A stretch of 64,000 nt of DNA, taken from Campylobacterales bacterium (GTDB taxonomy: Bacteria; Campylobacterota; Campylobacteria; Campylobacterales; Sulfurimonadaceae). The number at the start of each line of letters is the position of its first letter. The stretch's first letter is position 1. The position numbers and the translations under genes were made by a program. Of the stretch, positions 27,073-35,774 are shown in pieces. Under the pieces are notes generated by a model. That model was not told the DNA's origin and ran no database searches. It saw nothing but the letters and a program-made list of their open reading frames with translations. The stretch covers positions 310,001 to 374,000 of the forward strand of contig JAPLGO010000012.1 in the NCBI GenBank assembly GCA_026390115.1, in the 5' to 3' direction.

Positions 27073-28419
27073 TCAATACCACTCTAATAGTTTTGTAACT
27101 TCATCTACTATAAAAACTTTCATTTTTGTTTTTTCTAAAGGCTTTTTTGCTACCAGCGCTTTGGAAATATTTTGCATCATTGCTTCTTTGAGCCTAGCAT
27201 CAAGAGCATATACTTCTCTGACATCTCCAACAAGTGAAACCTCACCTATAAAAACGGTCTCTTTTGAGATGGCACGGTCTCTAAAACTGCTTATTATGGC
27301 TGCAAGTATTGCCAAATCTGCAGCAGTTTCTGTTATTTTTATTCCGCCAGTGATATTTATAAAAACATCATATCCGGAGAGTGGAATTTCTAGCTTTCTC
27401 TCCAACAGTGCCAATAACATGTTAAGTCTATTGTTGTCAAAGCCGGTTGCTTGTCTCTTTGAGTTTGAAGTGTGAGACTCCGAAACAAGCGCTTGAACTT
27501 CCAAAATAATGGGGCGAGAACCCTCCATGATCACCGTCAAAGCTGAACCTGATTGCTCAGAATTGCGGCTGAAAAAGCGTGAAGCGACATCAGTTGCAGA
27601 TATTAAACCCTCAGCTCTCATCTCAAATACACCTATCTCACTTGTGGGTCCAAAACGGTTTTTGAAGCCTCGCAAAATTCTAAGTTCTTGGGATGAATCG
27701 CCCTCAAAATAGAGTACGGTATCGACCATGTGTTCAAGAACTCTAGGACCTGCAATAGAACCCTCTTTTGTAATGTGCCCGATAATAAAAATAGCTATCT
27801 CCTTTTCTTTTGCTATTCGCATAAGCTCAAAAGTGATTTGCCTTACCTGCGTTACAGAACCTGCGGCTGAAGTGATGTTCTCTGAATACATTGTTTGAAT
27901 TGAATCAATTATAATAAACTCATATTGGCGATGTTCCAGTTCAATTAAAACCTGTTCCAATCTGATTTCGCTTAAAAGATAGAGAGAATCTTTATTTGAG
28001 TTGAGTCTATTTGCTCGAAGTTTTATCTGTCCGGCTGACTCTTCGCCTGTTACATAAAGTACATTTTTGCCTAAGGATGCTATGTTTGAACCAACCTTTA
28101 GGAGCAGAGTTGACTTTCCAACACCGGGGCTTCCGCCGATAAGGGTGAGTGAACCAGGTACAATACCACCGCCGAGAACCCCATCTAACTCTTTATCTAA
28201 CGAAGAGTATCTAAAAACTTCATTCTCTTTTATCTCATTGATACTTATGGCTTTAGAAGCTGAGGAGGAGGCTGATTTTGTCTGTTTTGCTACTTCTTGT
28301 TGATGGTCATTTAGCTCTATAAATGAATCCCAAGCTCCGCAGTTAGTACACTTTCCCATCCATCGAGGAGTAGTAAAACCACAATGTTGACATTCAAAAA
28401 GTGTTGTTTTTTTAGCCAT
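27073..28419 (-). CDS. radA: DNA repair protein RadA/Sms
   Basis: A 448-residue RadA, a RecA-like branch-migration helicase in recombination and repair. It has the N-terminal C4 zinc finger 'CQHCGF...CTNCGAW' (residues 9-29), Walker A 'GGSPGVGKSTLLL' (~94-106), the RadA-specific 'KNRFG' motif (~252), Walker B-like 'FIIIDSIQTMYSE', and a C-terminal Lon-protease-like domain. Length is typical. A 28-bp palindrome lies 26 bases before its ATG. Confidence 0.96.
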   Translation of the reverse strand: MAKKTTLFECQHCGFTTPRWMGKCTNCGAWDSFIELNDHQQEVAKQTKSASSSASKAISINEIKENEVFRYSSLDKELDGVLGGGIVPGSLTLIGGSPGVGKSTLLLKVGSNIASLGKNVLYVTGEESAGQIKLRANRLNSNKDSLYLLSEIRLEQVLIELEHRQYEFIIIDSIQTMYSENITSAAGSVTQVRQITFELMRIAKEKEIAIFIIGHITKEGSIAGPRVLEHMVDTVLYFEGDSSQELRILRGFKNRFGPTSEIGVFEMRAEGLISATDVASRFFSRNSEQSGSALTVIMEGSRPIILEVQALVSESHTSNSKRQATGFDNNRLNMLLALLERKLEIPLSGYDVFINITGGIKITETAADLAILAAIISSFRDRAISKETVFIGEVSLVGDVREVYALDARLKEAMMQNISKALVAKKPLEKTKMKVFIVDEVTKLLEWY

Positions 28420-28444
28420 AATTTTGCCTTTTACTAATGTTACT

Positions 28445-28472
28445 CATTTAAACGAACGCGTCCGTTTAAATG
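28445..28472. promoter_or_regulatory. 28-bp palindrome, candidate operator
   Basis: CATTTAAACG/CGTTTAAATG arms of 10 bp surround AACGCGTC, whose core ACGCGT is itself palindromic; only one symmetric base pair in 14 fails. The symmetry and spacing look like a site for a dimeric repressor such as a TetR-type regulator. It is upstream of radA on the minus strand. No T-run follows on either strand, so it is not a typical terminator. The rest of 28473-28700 shows nothing I can name. Confidence 0.5.
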
Positions 28473-28719
28473 GCAGGAACAAATATTCCAACATTCAGTT
28501 ATTATTTTTGTGTAATTGTACTCTATTCGGCATGTGGGAAGTATAAAGTATGACAAATTGCAATGCAAGATAGTGTTTAAACCTAATTTTCTTCTATGGA
28601 GATTTCCAGCACAATTGTAATTATGAAACATGTATTCCAAATATAAGACAAATTTACATTATTATAAGATAGCAACAGATATACTGAACATTGTATATAA
28701 ACAAAAAAAGGAGTTATGA

Positions 28720-28980
28720 ATGAGTCATAAACATAAAGCAAAAATAGAGAAGTTATTTGAACATCCGGCATCTGGGAATATTGATGAGAAGAGGGTGTTA
28801 TCAGCGATGGAACATTATGGTGTTCATGTAGATGTTTCAAAGCAGAATAAGGCTAAATTGTCTATGAATGGGCATGAGTATGTTTTAACTCTTTCTCATG
28901 GAAATGATTTGTCAAAAGATTCTATTGTACATCTTCGTCATTTTTTAGAATCAGTAGATTTAACACCAGATAAATTATAA
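28720..28980 (+). CDS. Solitary HicA-like small protein
   Basis: An 86-residue protein that resembles the HicA-fold (dsRBD-like) small proteins: 'IEKLFEHPASGNIDEKRVLSAMEHYG' start, a central beta-hairpin 'AKLSMNGHEYVLTLSHG', and 'SIVHLRHFLESVDLTP' at the end. Such proteins are related to HicA mRNA-cleaving toxins, but most stand-alone versions are unproven and often mis-annotated. No HicB antitoxin is adjacent. AAAGGAG six bases before the ATG is one of the best ribosome sites in the window. Confidence 0.65.
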   Translation: MSHKHKAKIEKLFEHPASGNIDEKRVLSAMEHYGVHVDVSKQNKAKLSMNGHEYVLTLSHGNDLSKDSIVHLRHFLESVDLTPDKL

Positions 28981-28991
28981 TAGTTTTTTCA

Positions 28992-29021
28992 CTTTAGAAC
29001 TTAATATAATTGGTTCTAAAG
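28992..29021. repeat. Perfect 9-bp inverted repeat downstream of the HicA-like gene
   Basis: CTTTAGAAC and GTTCTAAAG are separated by 12 bases. A TTTTTT run precedes it on the plus strand and no U-tract follows, so it is either a 3' stabilising hairpin of the HicA-like message or a regulator site; it is 12 bases past the stop codon. Confidence 0.45.
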
Positions 29022-29137
29022 CTGATGAAAAGTTATGAAGACAAAATTTCAAACTTTCCGCATTCCTTCCAAAGAAATTTTCAATAATTTTTATATTTTT
29101 AAGGTAATTAAGTGATTAAAAAGGATTGTTTTTTGTG

Positions 29138-29143
29138 TATAAT
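29138..29143 (+). promoter_or_regulatory. -10 promoter element for gap
   Basis: TATAAT within TTTTTTGTGTATAATGTAGC, about 68 bases upstream of the gap ATG, preceded by A/T-rich waves instead of a -35 box. The leader is long for this window. It would drive the gap/GT35/pgk run. Confidence 0.5.
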
Positions 29144-29211
29144 GTAGCTAAATGGAAATTTTTTACAGTTAAGATTGTAAATTAAATTTTTATCAACAAA
29201 AGGAGAAACAG

Positions 29212-30207
29212 ATGGCACTAAAAGTTGCAATTAACGGTACGGGTAGAATAGGTATTATAGTTACAAAAATAGTAATGGCTAGAGAAGATATGGAGTTGGT
29301 GGCTCTTAATACTACTACGAAGCCTGACATGCTTGCTTACTTGCTCAAGTATGATTCTGTTCATAAGGGGATTGATGCAAAAGTTATTGATGCAAATTCA
29401 ATAGAAATTGCAGGAAAAGCCGTAAAACTTTTTAGTCACAGAGATCCGGCTATGATAGATTTTGGTTCATGTGGTGCAGAGGTTGTAATAGAGTGTACTG
29501 GTGCTTTCTTAACAACTGAGAAGTGTCAAGCATATCTAAAAAATGGTGTGAAAAAAGTTGTTATGAGTGCACCGGCTAAAGATGAGACACCAACATATGT
29601 GATAAATATTAATACAGATGATTACAAAGGTGAAGCCATTATCTCAAATGCAAGCTGTACAACAAACTGTCTGGCTCCGATTTGTAAAGTTTTAGATGAA
29701 GAGTTCGGCATAAAAAATGGTCTGATGACTACGATTCACTCCTATACAAACGACCAAAATATTTTGGACGTAAAACATGCTTCAGATTTCAGAAGAGCTA
29801 GAGCTGCAGCAATCAATATGATTCCAACAACAACGGGTGCTGCGAAAGCTATTGGAAAAGTTATGCCGAATCTTTTAGGCAAACTCAATGGATATGCCAT
29901 GAGAGTTCCGACTGCCGATGTTTCTGTTGTAGATTTAACTGTAAACTTGAATCAGTCCGTAACAAAAGAGCAGGTAAATGCAGCAATGGACAGAGCTGCG
30001 AAGGAAAGCTTTAAGGGTTTACTAGAGATTGATTATGATCAAAGAGTTTCTAGTGACTTTATCGGAAGTACTTACAGTTCAACATTTGTGCCGGACATGA
30101 CAAGTGTTGTGGATGGAACTACGGTAAAAGTTCTTGCATGGTATGACAATGAATGGGGTTATAGCAGTCGGCTTGTTGACATGGTTAAATTTGTTGGCAC
30201 AAAATAA
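29212..30207 (+). CDS. gap: Type I glyceraldehyde-3-phosphate dehydrogenase
   Basis: A 331-residue GAPDH, interconverting glyceraldehyde-3-phosphate and 1,3-bisphosphoglycerate. 'INGTGRIG' opens the NAD(P) fold, the catalytic Cys is in 'NASCTTNCLAP' (~residue 149), and 'WYDNEWGYSSR' closes the protein. After beta-strand 2 the sequence is 'LVALNTTTKPD': the Asp that favours NAD is Thr, so NADP use is possible. AAAGGAG precedes the ATG. It is followed by the GT35 gene and pgk, a carbon-storage and triose-phosphate block. Confidence 0.95.
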   Translation: MALKVAINGTGRIGIIVTKIVMAREDMELVALNTTTKPDMLAYLLKYDSVHKGIDAKVIDANSIEIAGKAVKLFSHRDPAMIDFGSCGAEVVIECTGAFLTTEKCQAYLKNGVKKVVMSAPAKDETPTYVININTDDYKGEAIISNASCTTNCLAPICKVLDEEFGIKNGLMTTIHSYTNDQNILDVKHASDFRRARAAAINMIPTTTGAAKAIGKVMPNLLGKLNGYAMRVPTADVSVVDLTVNLNQSVTKEQVNAAMDRAAKESFKGLLEIDYDQRVSSDFIGSTYSSTFVPDMTSVVDGTTVKVLAWYDNEWGYSSRLVDMVKFVGTK

Positions 30208-30321
30208 TAGTAACATAAAATAGTTCTTGCATTTTGAGGTTATTTGCAAGTGCCAAGGGCTATATGATTATTACGCAACTGTTGATACAATATTAGAAAT
30301 AAACTATAGGATAATAACATT

Positions 30322-31965
30322 ATGCAGATACAACAATATGAGTTTAGTAAAGATTATGAGAAAAGTGTCGCATATTTCTCTATGGAGTTTGCTATACATC
30401 AAGCACTGAAGATTTATTCCGGTGGGCTTGGTTTTTTGGCTGGCTCGCACATGAGAAGTGCTTATGATTTAAAGCAAAATACAGTTGGAATAGGCATTTT
30501 GTGGAGTTATGGCTATTATGACCAAGCAAGAGACCATGAAAGAAATTTAAAAGTAGAATTTCGCAGAAAATATTATTATATTATAGAAGATTTGAATGTT
30601 AAAGTAACGGTGAATATAGATTCAAAATCTGTCGTTGTTCAGGCATATCTGGTGCCATCAGAGCTGTTTGGTTCTGCTCCGCTTATTTTATTATCAACAG
30701 ATATTGAAGAAAATGATTATCTATCAAGAACTATTACACATAAACTTTATGACAACCACGAACATACAAGAATTGCCCAGGAGATTGTCCTTGGAATTGG
30801 TGGGGTGAAGGTGCTTGAAGCACTTCAGCATAAAGTGGATGTTTACCATATGAACGAGGGGCACTCTTTACCGTTAATATTTGAGTTGTACGGTAATAGA
30901 TGCCAAAATACAGAAGAGTTGAAAGAGTTGGTGAGATTTACAACACATACACCGGAAGCCGCAGGAAATGAAGTACATGATATATATTTGCTTGAAAGAA
31001 TGGGATTCTTCGGTTCTGTGGATTTAGCAAAAGCAAGAGAGATTACACAAATATATGGCGATGAATTCAGTTTAACAATTGGAGCACTGCGAGTCGCAAA
31101 AATTGCCAACGGTGTTTCAAAGATGCATGCACAGGTTGCTACTGAGATGTGGAGCGGTTATGAAAATATTTGCAAAATCATACCTATTACAAATTCGCAA
31201 AATAAGAGATATTGGGCGGATAAGACCATGATAAAAGCTCTTGATGAGCATGAAGATTATGAACTCACGGCTCAAAAAAAGCATCTTAAAAAAATATTGT
31301 TTAATGAAATAGCGAATCAGACCGGAAAGATGTTTGATCCCGAAGTTCTTACAATTGTCTGGGCGAGAAGGTTTGCCGAATACAAGCGACCGGGACTGCT
31401 GAAGTATGATTTTGAAAGATTTGAAAAACTCATTACAAGAACCGAGCAAAAGATTCAAATTGTTTGGGCGGGAAAACCGTACCCGCATGACATGAATTCA
31501 ATCAATATTTTTAATGAATTGATTCAAATGGCAAAAAATTATAAATCTATAGCTGTTCTTATAGGCTATGAACTTGACCTCTCAATGATGATTAAAAAAG
31601 GGGCGGATATTTGGTTAAATACCCCAAGAATCACGAGAGAAGCAAGCGGCACAAGCGGCATGAGCGCTGCCATGAACGGTGCGGTTAACTTTTCAGTAGC
31701 CGATGGCTGGCATCCGGAATTTTGTAAAGAGGGAGTGAATAGCTTTACAATACTCGGTGCAGATCCAACGCTCTCAATTGAGGAGCAGGATTTTAACGAT
31801 AATAAAATGATGATGGATATTATTGAAGAAAAAATCATTCCAATGTATTATGATGACCAGCAAGGGTGGTTAAATCTTATGAAATGTTCAATGAATGATG
31901 TGTTGTTTGAATTTGATTCAGGTCCGATGGTTCATAAATATTATACAAAAATGTATAACTATTAG
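30322..31965 (+). CDS. GT35 alpha-glucan phosphorylase homologue without the PLP lysine
   Basis: A 547-residue short-form member of the GT35 (glycogen/maltodextrin phosphorylase) family. 'VAYFSMEFAIHQALKIYSGGLG' start, 'VYHMNEGHS' (~residue 176), 'RRFAEYKRPGLL', 'IVWAGKPYPHD' and 'WLNTPRITREASGTSGMS' are all family motifs. In active phosphorylases the last motif continues '-SGMKAALNG-' and its Lys binds PLP; here it is 'SGMSAAMNG', with Ser. It may be a non-PLP variant with altered chemistry or a regulatory protein. It lies 114 bases after gap and 9 before pgk (AGGAGG between), so it is probably one operon. Confidence 0.8.
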   Translation: MQIQQYEFSKDYEKSVAYFSMEFAIHQALKIYSGGLGFLAGSHMRSAYDLKQNTVGIGILWSYGYYDQARDHERNLKVEFRRKYYYIIEDLNVKVTVNIDSKSVVVQAYLVPSELFGSAPLILLSTDIEENDYLSRTITHKLYDNHEHTRIAQEIVLGIGGVKVLEALQHKVDVYHMNEGHSLPLIFELYGNRCQNTEELKELVRFTTHTPEAAGNEVHDIYLLERMGFFGSVDLAKAREITQIYGDEFSLTIGALRVAKIANGVSKMHAQVATEMWSGYENICKIIPITNSQNKRYWADKTMIKALDEHEDYELTAQKKHLKKILFNEIANQTGKMFDPEVLTIVWARRFAEYKRPGLLKYDFERFEKLITRTEQKIQIVWAGKPYPHDMNSINIFNELIQMAKNYKSIAVLIGYELDLSMMIKKGADIWLNTPRITREASGTSGMSAAMNGAVNFSVADGWHPEFCKEGVNSFTILGADPTLSIEEQDFNDNKMMMDIIEEKIIPMYYDDQQGWLNLMKCSMNDVLFEFDSGPMVHKYYTKMYNY

Positions 31966-31974
31966 GAGGAAAAA

Positions 31975-33189
31975 ATGCTTAGTAATATAGAATTGATGCA
32001 AAATGTAAAATCTTTAAAACAGATTGATGTAAAAGACAAAAGAGTTTTGATTAGGGTAGATTTTAATGTACCTATGGATTCTCATCACAATATTACGGAT
32101 GATTCAAGAATTAAAGAAGCGATTCACACTATCAACTACTGTGTTGACCATGAGGCTAAATATATAGTTTTGGTTACGCATTTAGGTCGTCCAGACGGGG
32201 AGATTGACCCAGATTACTCTCTGAAACATATAATAAAAAGATTAGAGAGACTGCTTGACAAAAAAGTTGATTTTGTAGAGGATTTTATAAATAACAAAGA
32301 TGTTATTTTAAATTCCGGCAATTCAAAAATAATTTTGCTAGAAAATATAAGATTTTATGTGGGTGAGACAAAAAATGATGAAACGCTTTCAAAAGAGCTG
32401 GCATCGTTGTGTGATGTTTTCGTAAATGATGCTTTTGGAACAAGCCACAGAGCGCACAGTTCAACGGTAGGAATTACAGCTTTTGTTGAGACAAAAGTGG
32501 CCGGATTTTTACTCAAAAGAGAGATAGATGCATTTGCTAAAGCACTCTTTAAACCTGTTGCCCCAATCTGCCTAGTCGTCGGCGGAGCGAAAGTATCATC
32601 GAAAATTACCCTTTTAAATAATATTATTCCTAAAGTGAATAAGATTGTAATCGGCGGAGCTATGAGCAACACATTTTTAAAAGCTCTTGGCTATGATATG
32701 CAAAAATCGCTCGTCGAAGATGCATATTTGGATGAAGCCGTCAAAATTTTAAAGAATGCCAAAGAGGCTAAAGTAAATGTTTATCTTCCTGTGGATGTTG
32801 TAATTACCGATGATATAAAACACCCGATAGATGTAAAAATAGTTCCCGTTCAGGACGTCCTTGAAAGTTTTAGTGCAGTAGATATAGGTCCTGCAACGGT
32901 AAAGCTTTTTGAAGAGGTTATTGGGATGTCAAACACAATTATTTGGAATGGTCCAATGGGTATTTTTGAAATTGATAAATTTTCAAAAGGTACATACAGA
33001 ATTGCACATGCTATAGCCGATACTTATGCTTACAGTATAGTTGGTGGCGGAGATACGGCAAATGCTGCGGAGATGGCGGGCGAAAAAGAGAATATCAGTT
33101 TTATCTCAACAGGAGGCGGAGCAAGTTTAGAACTTCTTGAGGGCAAGGTACTTCCTGGATTTGTATATCTTGAAAAATCCAATTTATAA
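31975..33189 (+). CDS. pgk: Phosphoglycerate kinase
   Basis: A 404-residue PGK, transferring phosphate between 1,3-bisphosphoglycerate and ADP. 'KRVLIRVDFNVPMD' (~residues 22-35) holds substrate-binding Arg/Asp/Asn, 'LVTHLGRPDG' follows, 'VVGGAKVSSKI' is the hinge/nucleotide region, and 'IVGGGDTANAAE' with 'FISTGGGASLELLEG' ends the protein. AGGAGG seven bases before the ATG decides the start. A ~13-residue N-terminal extension relative to many PGKs is present. Confidence 0.96.
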   Translation: MLSNIELMQNVKSLKQIDVKDKRVLIRVDFNVPMDSHHNITDDSRIKEAIHTINYCVDHEAKYIVLVTHLGRPDGEIDPDYSLKHIIKRLERLLDKKVDFVEDFINNKDVILNSGNSKIILLENIRFYVGETKNDETLSKELASLCDVFVNDAFGTSHRAHSSTVGITAFVETKVAGFLLKREIDAFAKALFKPVAPICLVVGGAKVSSKITLLNNIIPKVNKIVIGGAMSNTFLKALGYDMQKSLVEDAYLDEAVKILKNAKEAKVNVYLPVDVVITDDIKHPIDVKIVPVQDVLESFSAVDIGPATVKLFEEVIGMSNTIIWNGPMGIFEIDKFSKGTYRIAHAIADTYAYSIVGGGDTANAAEMAGEKENISFISTGGGASLELLEGKVLPGFVYLEKSNL

Positions 33190-33191
33190 AG

Positions 33192-34310
33192 TTATGCTCC
33201 AGAGATGGTTATCTCAGTGATTTCTGAGGTAGCCCCTAGTCTCATTGGTGGTCCCCAAAAACCTGTTCCTTTGTTGACATATATTTGCAAATTTTCATTG
33301 TGCTGGTGCAACCCGTCTATGTAGGGTTGCTGAAGTTTTACCAAAAATTTGAATGGATAAAGTTGTCCGCCATGCGTATGACCGCTCAGAATTAAATCTA
33401 CCCCTTCTTTTACCTCTTCTATATATTTTGGTTGATGCGCTAAAAGAATGGTTGGTGAGTTTTTTTTGTTGAAGAGAGCTTTTTGTAAGTCTGGCATGTG
33501 AGAATTTATTCTGTACCCAAAAACATCATATACCCCAGCCAAATTAAAACCCACTCCTTCCTCCCCAATATAAACATTTTCATTTTCAAGAACTCTAATA
33601 CCCAAAGATTTTACACTGTTTATAATTTTATCAATACCATGGAAATACTCATGATTTCCCACGATATAGTAGGTTCCGTATCTTGATTGTAAGCCTTTTA
33701 GCTCATTGAGCGTATCTTTTGCGCTTGATACATCTATATCCACCAAATCGCCTGTAATTACAACCAAATCTGGATTAAGCATATTAATTCTTTGGACTAT
33801 ACCTCTTATAAAATCTGCATCTATTAGTCCACCGATGTGTAAATCACTCATTTGCACTATTTTGTAAGGCTTTTTTAAATTTTTTATTTTTATAGTTACT
33901 TTTTCTAATTTTACAAATCTAGCCTCGTACATGGCTCTTGCACTCAGCGTAGTTGCTACTAGCAAAGATGATAAATCTAAAGATTTTTTAAAAAAGTTTC
34001 TTCACGATTTTGAGATTGGAATATTTGAGAGTAAAACCCTTGAAGCGTCATAGATAATTGCAGTGCAAAAAAGTAAAAAGAGTATGCCAATGGGAAGAGA
34101 GAGTAAAAAGTAGAGCCAGTTTGGTATATTCAGATAATATCTTGCGAGAATATAACCAATAAGACCAATAAAATTAATAATCAAAAAGATAGTTAAGTAG
34201 TCTTTTACCCTCTTCTTTACATCAAGTTTTAAAATCAACCTTTTATATATATAAAAATTCAGAAGAAAAAAAATGGCTAAAAAGATTAGTCCAAATATAA
34301 GCGGATTCAT
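33192..34310 (-). pseudogene. Membrane metallophosphoesterase interrupted by in-frame TGA
   Basis: One gene read in one frame with a TGA at 34002-34004. Before it: ~100 residues with four transmembrane helices ('MNPLIFGLIFLAIFF' onward). After it: 12 codons reading RNFFKKSLDLSS, then a calcineurin-like phosphoesterase with 'QMSDLHIGG', 'VVITGDLVD', 'GNHEYFHG' and 'LSGHTHGGQ', the full metal-ligand set. Relatives (YkuE-like, ~370-380 residues) have both parts in one chain, with a basic stretch exactly where TGA is, so a CGA-to-TGA change fits. The catalytic piece (33192-33965) could start only at TTG with no ribosome site. It follows the porin on the same strand. Confidence 0.8.
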
Positions 34311-34314
34311 AATC

Positions 34315-35628
34315 TTACTGTGCACCTACTGAGAATTTATAATCGTAGATAATTCTCAGGTTGTTCTCATCAAACTCATTTTTATGAGTTGATTCATAAT
34401 CTATCTTGGCAAAACGGACTCTCGCTTTGCTGAAGGCATCGATTTTGTATTTTACATCAAGATTCCATTCGTTAGAACTTGGTCTGATGTTTCCTGTAAA
34501 GGTGCTGGCAGCCTCCTTTTCCAAGTTTTGATCTATACGGACAAATTTAATCGCCGGATTTAAACCGTTTTCAAACGCATAATCGACTACACCACCATAG
34601 GAAATTGCACCGGCATTCAATGCCTCACCATCTATTTGAATATCTGTAAAGTTTATAAATTTAGACCATCCAAGCGATGAATAACTTGTACCGGAGCCAA
34701 TAATAGTATCATCGCCCACTTGGTCATACATGCCGCTGATTTTAAAATTTTTAAATTTTACTCCAAGTTCTGCGCCTCCTAGATAGGTATCCAACTTGCC
34801 GTACAAGGAATCGCCTCCATCTTTTTGAGTTAAATACTGCGCCGCTCCAAAAACTTCTGCTCCGCCGACTTCTAAAAGTTTTGAATTATCTGCCTGAATA
34901 TAGATTGAATTGGCAACATCCGGCACTGCATAGAGATACGCCTGCAGTTTACTATTTGGAACACTCTTGTTGATAACTCCGAGCATCATTACATCTTTGT
35001 CAATTTTTGGATTTCCTAGACCTTCTGTCATTCCTATAAATTCATCTTTTGCCTTATACTTCCATCCATATATATAGGCAACTACAAGCGTAGTGTCTTT
35101 CAAATCCCTATTTTCGACGACCGCTGCTTCAAAGCTATTTGGCAGAAATCTATTGTAATAATCATTTGCCAATGGCGTATCTAGCCTTTGGCGACCAACC
35201 TTTACAGTTGTTTTGTCGGTGTTATATTGCACATATACCTCGCCAAGTGATTCAATAGAACTACCATCGCTATTTACCAAATCACTGTTTCCGGCGAGAT
35301 TGTTAGTCTCAATGTTTACAGCTCCGCCATTGGCAATAGAACCTTTTTGTGCCGTTTGGTTGCCCTTTTGCAATATGTCATGACTTAGATAAAATGCTGT
35401 GCCGAACTTAAAACCATTGTATGAATCCGATTCATACTTTAATATTCCTCCAACTGCCAAAGCAACTCTATCAGTACGGTTTTTTCTGTCGCCGTCCATA
35501 TAAAATGCTCCTAAATCAGCTGTAAACTTTTCATTTTTTAAAGAATTCTGCATCTCATCGGCTGATGTAGCAGATGTTCCAAGAGTAAGTGCAACTATAA
35601 TGACCAAATTAAATTTTGTAATTCTCAT
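34315..35628 (-). CDS. OprD-family outer-membrane porin
   Basis: A 437-residue precursor with a signal peptide ('MRITKFNLVIIVALTLGTSA', cleavage ~22) and an 18-strand-type OprD-like barrel: 'FTADLGAFYMDGD' start, 'VKVGRQRLDTPLANDYYNRF' in the middle and 'LRIIYDYKF' at the end. Such porins take up small solutes; which one is unknown. The C-terminus continues four residues (VGAQ after Ser) beyond the aromatic residue that normally ends barrels and serves as the Bam signal. A promoter-like TATAAT and AGAGGG ribosome site lie upstream. Confidence 0.85.
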   Translation of the reverse strand: MRITKFNLVIIVALTLGTSATSADEMQNSLKNEKFTADLGAFYMDGDRKNRTDRVALAVGGILKYESDSYNGFKFGTAFYLSHDILQKGNQTAQKGSIANGGAVNIETNNLAGNSDLVNSDGSSIESLGEVYVQYNTDKTTVKVGRQRLDTPLANDYYNRFLPNSFEAAVVENRDLKDTTLVVAYIYGWKYKAKDEFIGMTEGLGNPKIDKDVMMLGVINKSVPNSKLQAYLYAVPDVANSIYIQADNSKLLEVGGAEVFGAAQYLTQKDGGDSLYGKLDTYLGGAELGVKFKNFKISGMYDQVGDDTIIGSGTSYSSLGWSKFINFTDIQIDGEALNAGAISYGGVVDYAFENGLNPAIKFVRIDQNLEKEAASTFTGNIRPSSNEWNLDVKYKIDAFSKARVRFAKIDYESTHKNEFDENNLRIIYDYKFSVGAQ

Positions 35629-35656
35629 TTATACCCTCTAATAATTTATAAAAAAT

Positions 35657-35662
35657 ATTATA
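35657..35662 (-). promoter_or_regulatory. -10 promoter element for the porin
   Basis: Minus strand TTGTATAATATT, 29 bases before the porin ATG (35628), with AGAGGG between. Good spacing for a short 5' leader. Confidence 0.5.
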
Positions 35663-35762
35663 CAAGAAGGATTTTAACTAATTAAAGCTATGTCTAAACG
35701 CTTTTCTTTATTCAGAGGTATCATTAATTACATTTATCAAGATGTTATAAATACCCTCATGA

Positions 35763-35768
35763 TATAAT
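35763..35768 (+). promoter_or_regulatory. -10 element directly before the PAS-GGDEF gene
   Basis: GATATAATCC ends only 6 bases before the ATG at 35775. A start site ~7 bases downstream would fall on the ATG itself, giving a leaderless message; there is no ribosome site between. Low certainty on use. Confidence 0.4.
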
Positions 35769-35774
35769 CCGTAC

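Noticed and set aside
28420-28719. Signal recognition particle RNA or tRNA in the gap after radA
   Set aside because: No GGAA tetraloop stem of SRP type, no cloverleaf and no TTCGA arm could be drawn.
28720-28980. Complete HicAB toxin-antitoxin pair
   Set aside because: No HicB-like frame on either side.
34002-34004. TGA as a selenocysteine codon in the metallophosphoesterase
   Set aside because: The position falls in a basic linker where relatives have Arg or Lys, not at a redox or catalytic site, and I see no convincing selenocysteine-insertion hairpin just downstream.
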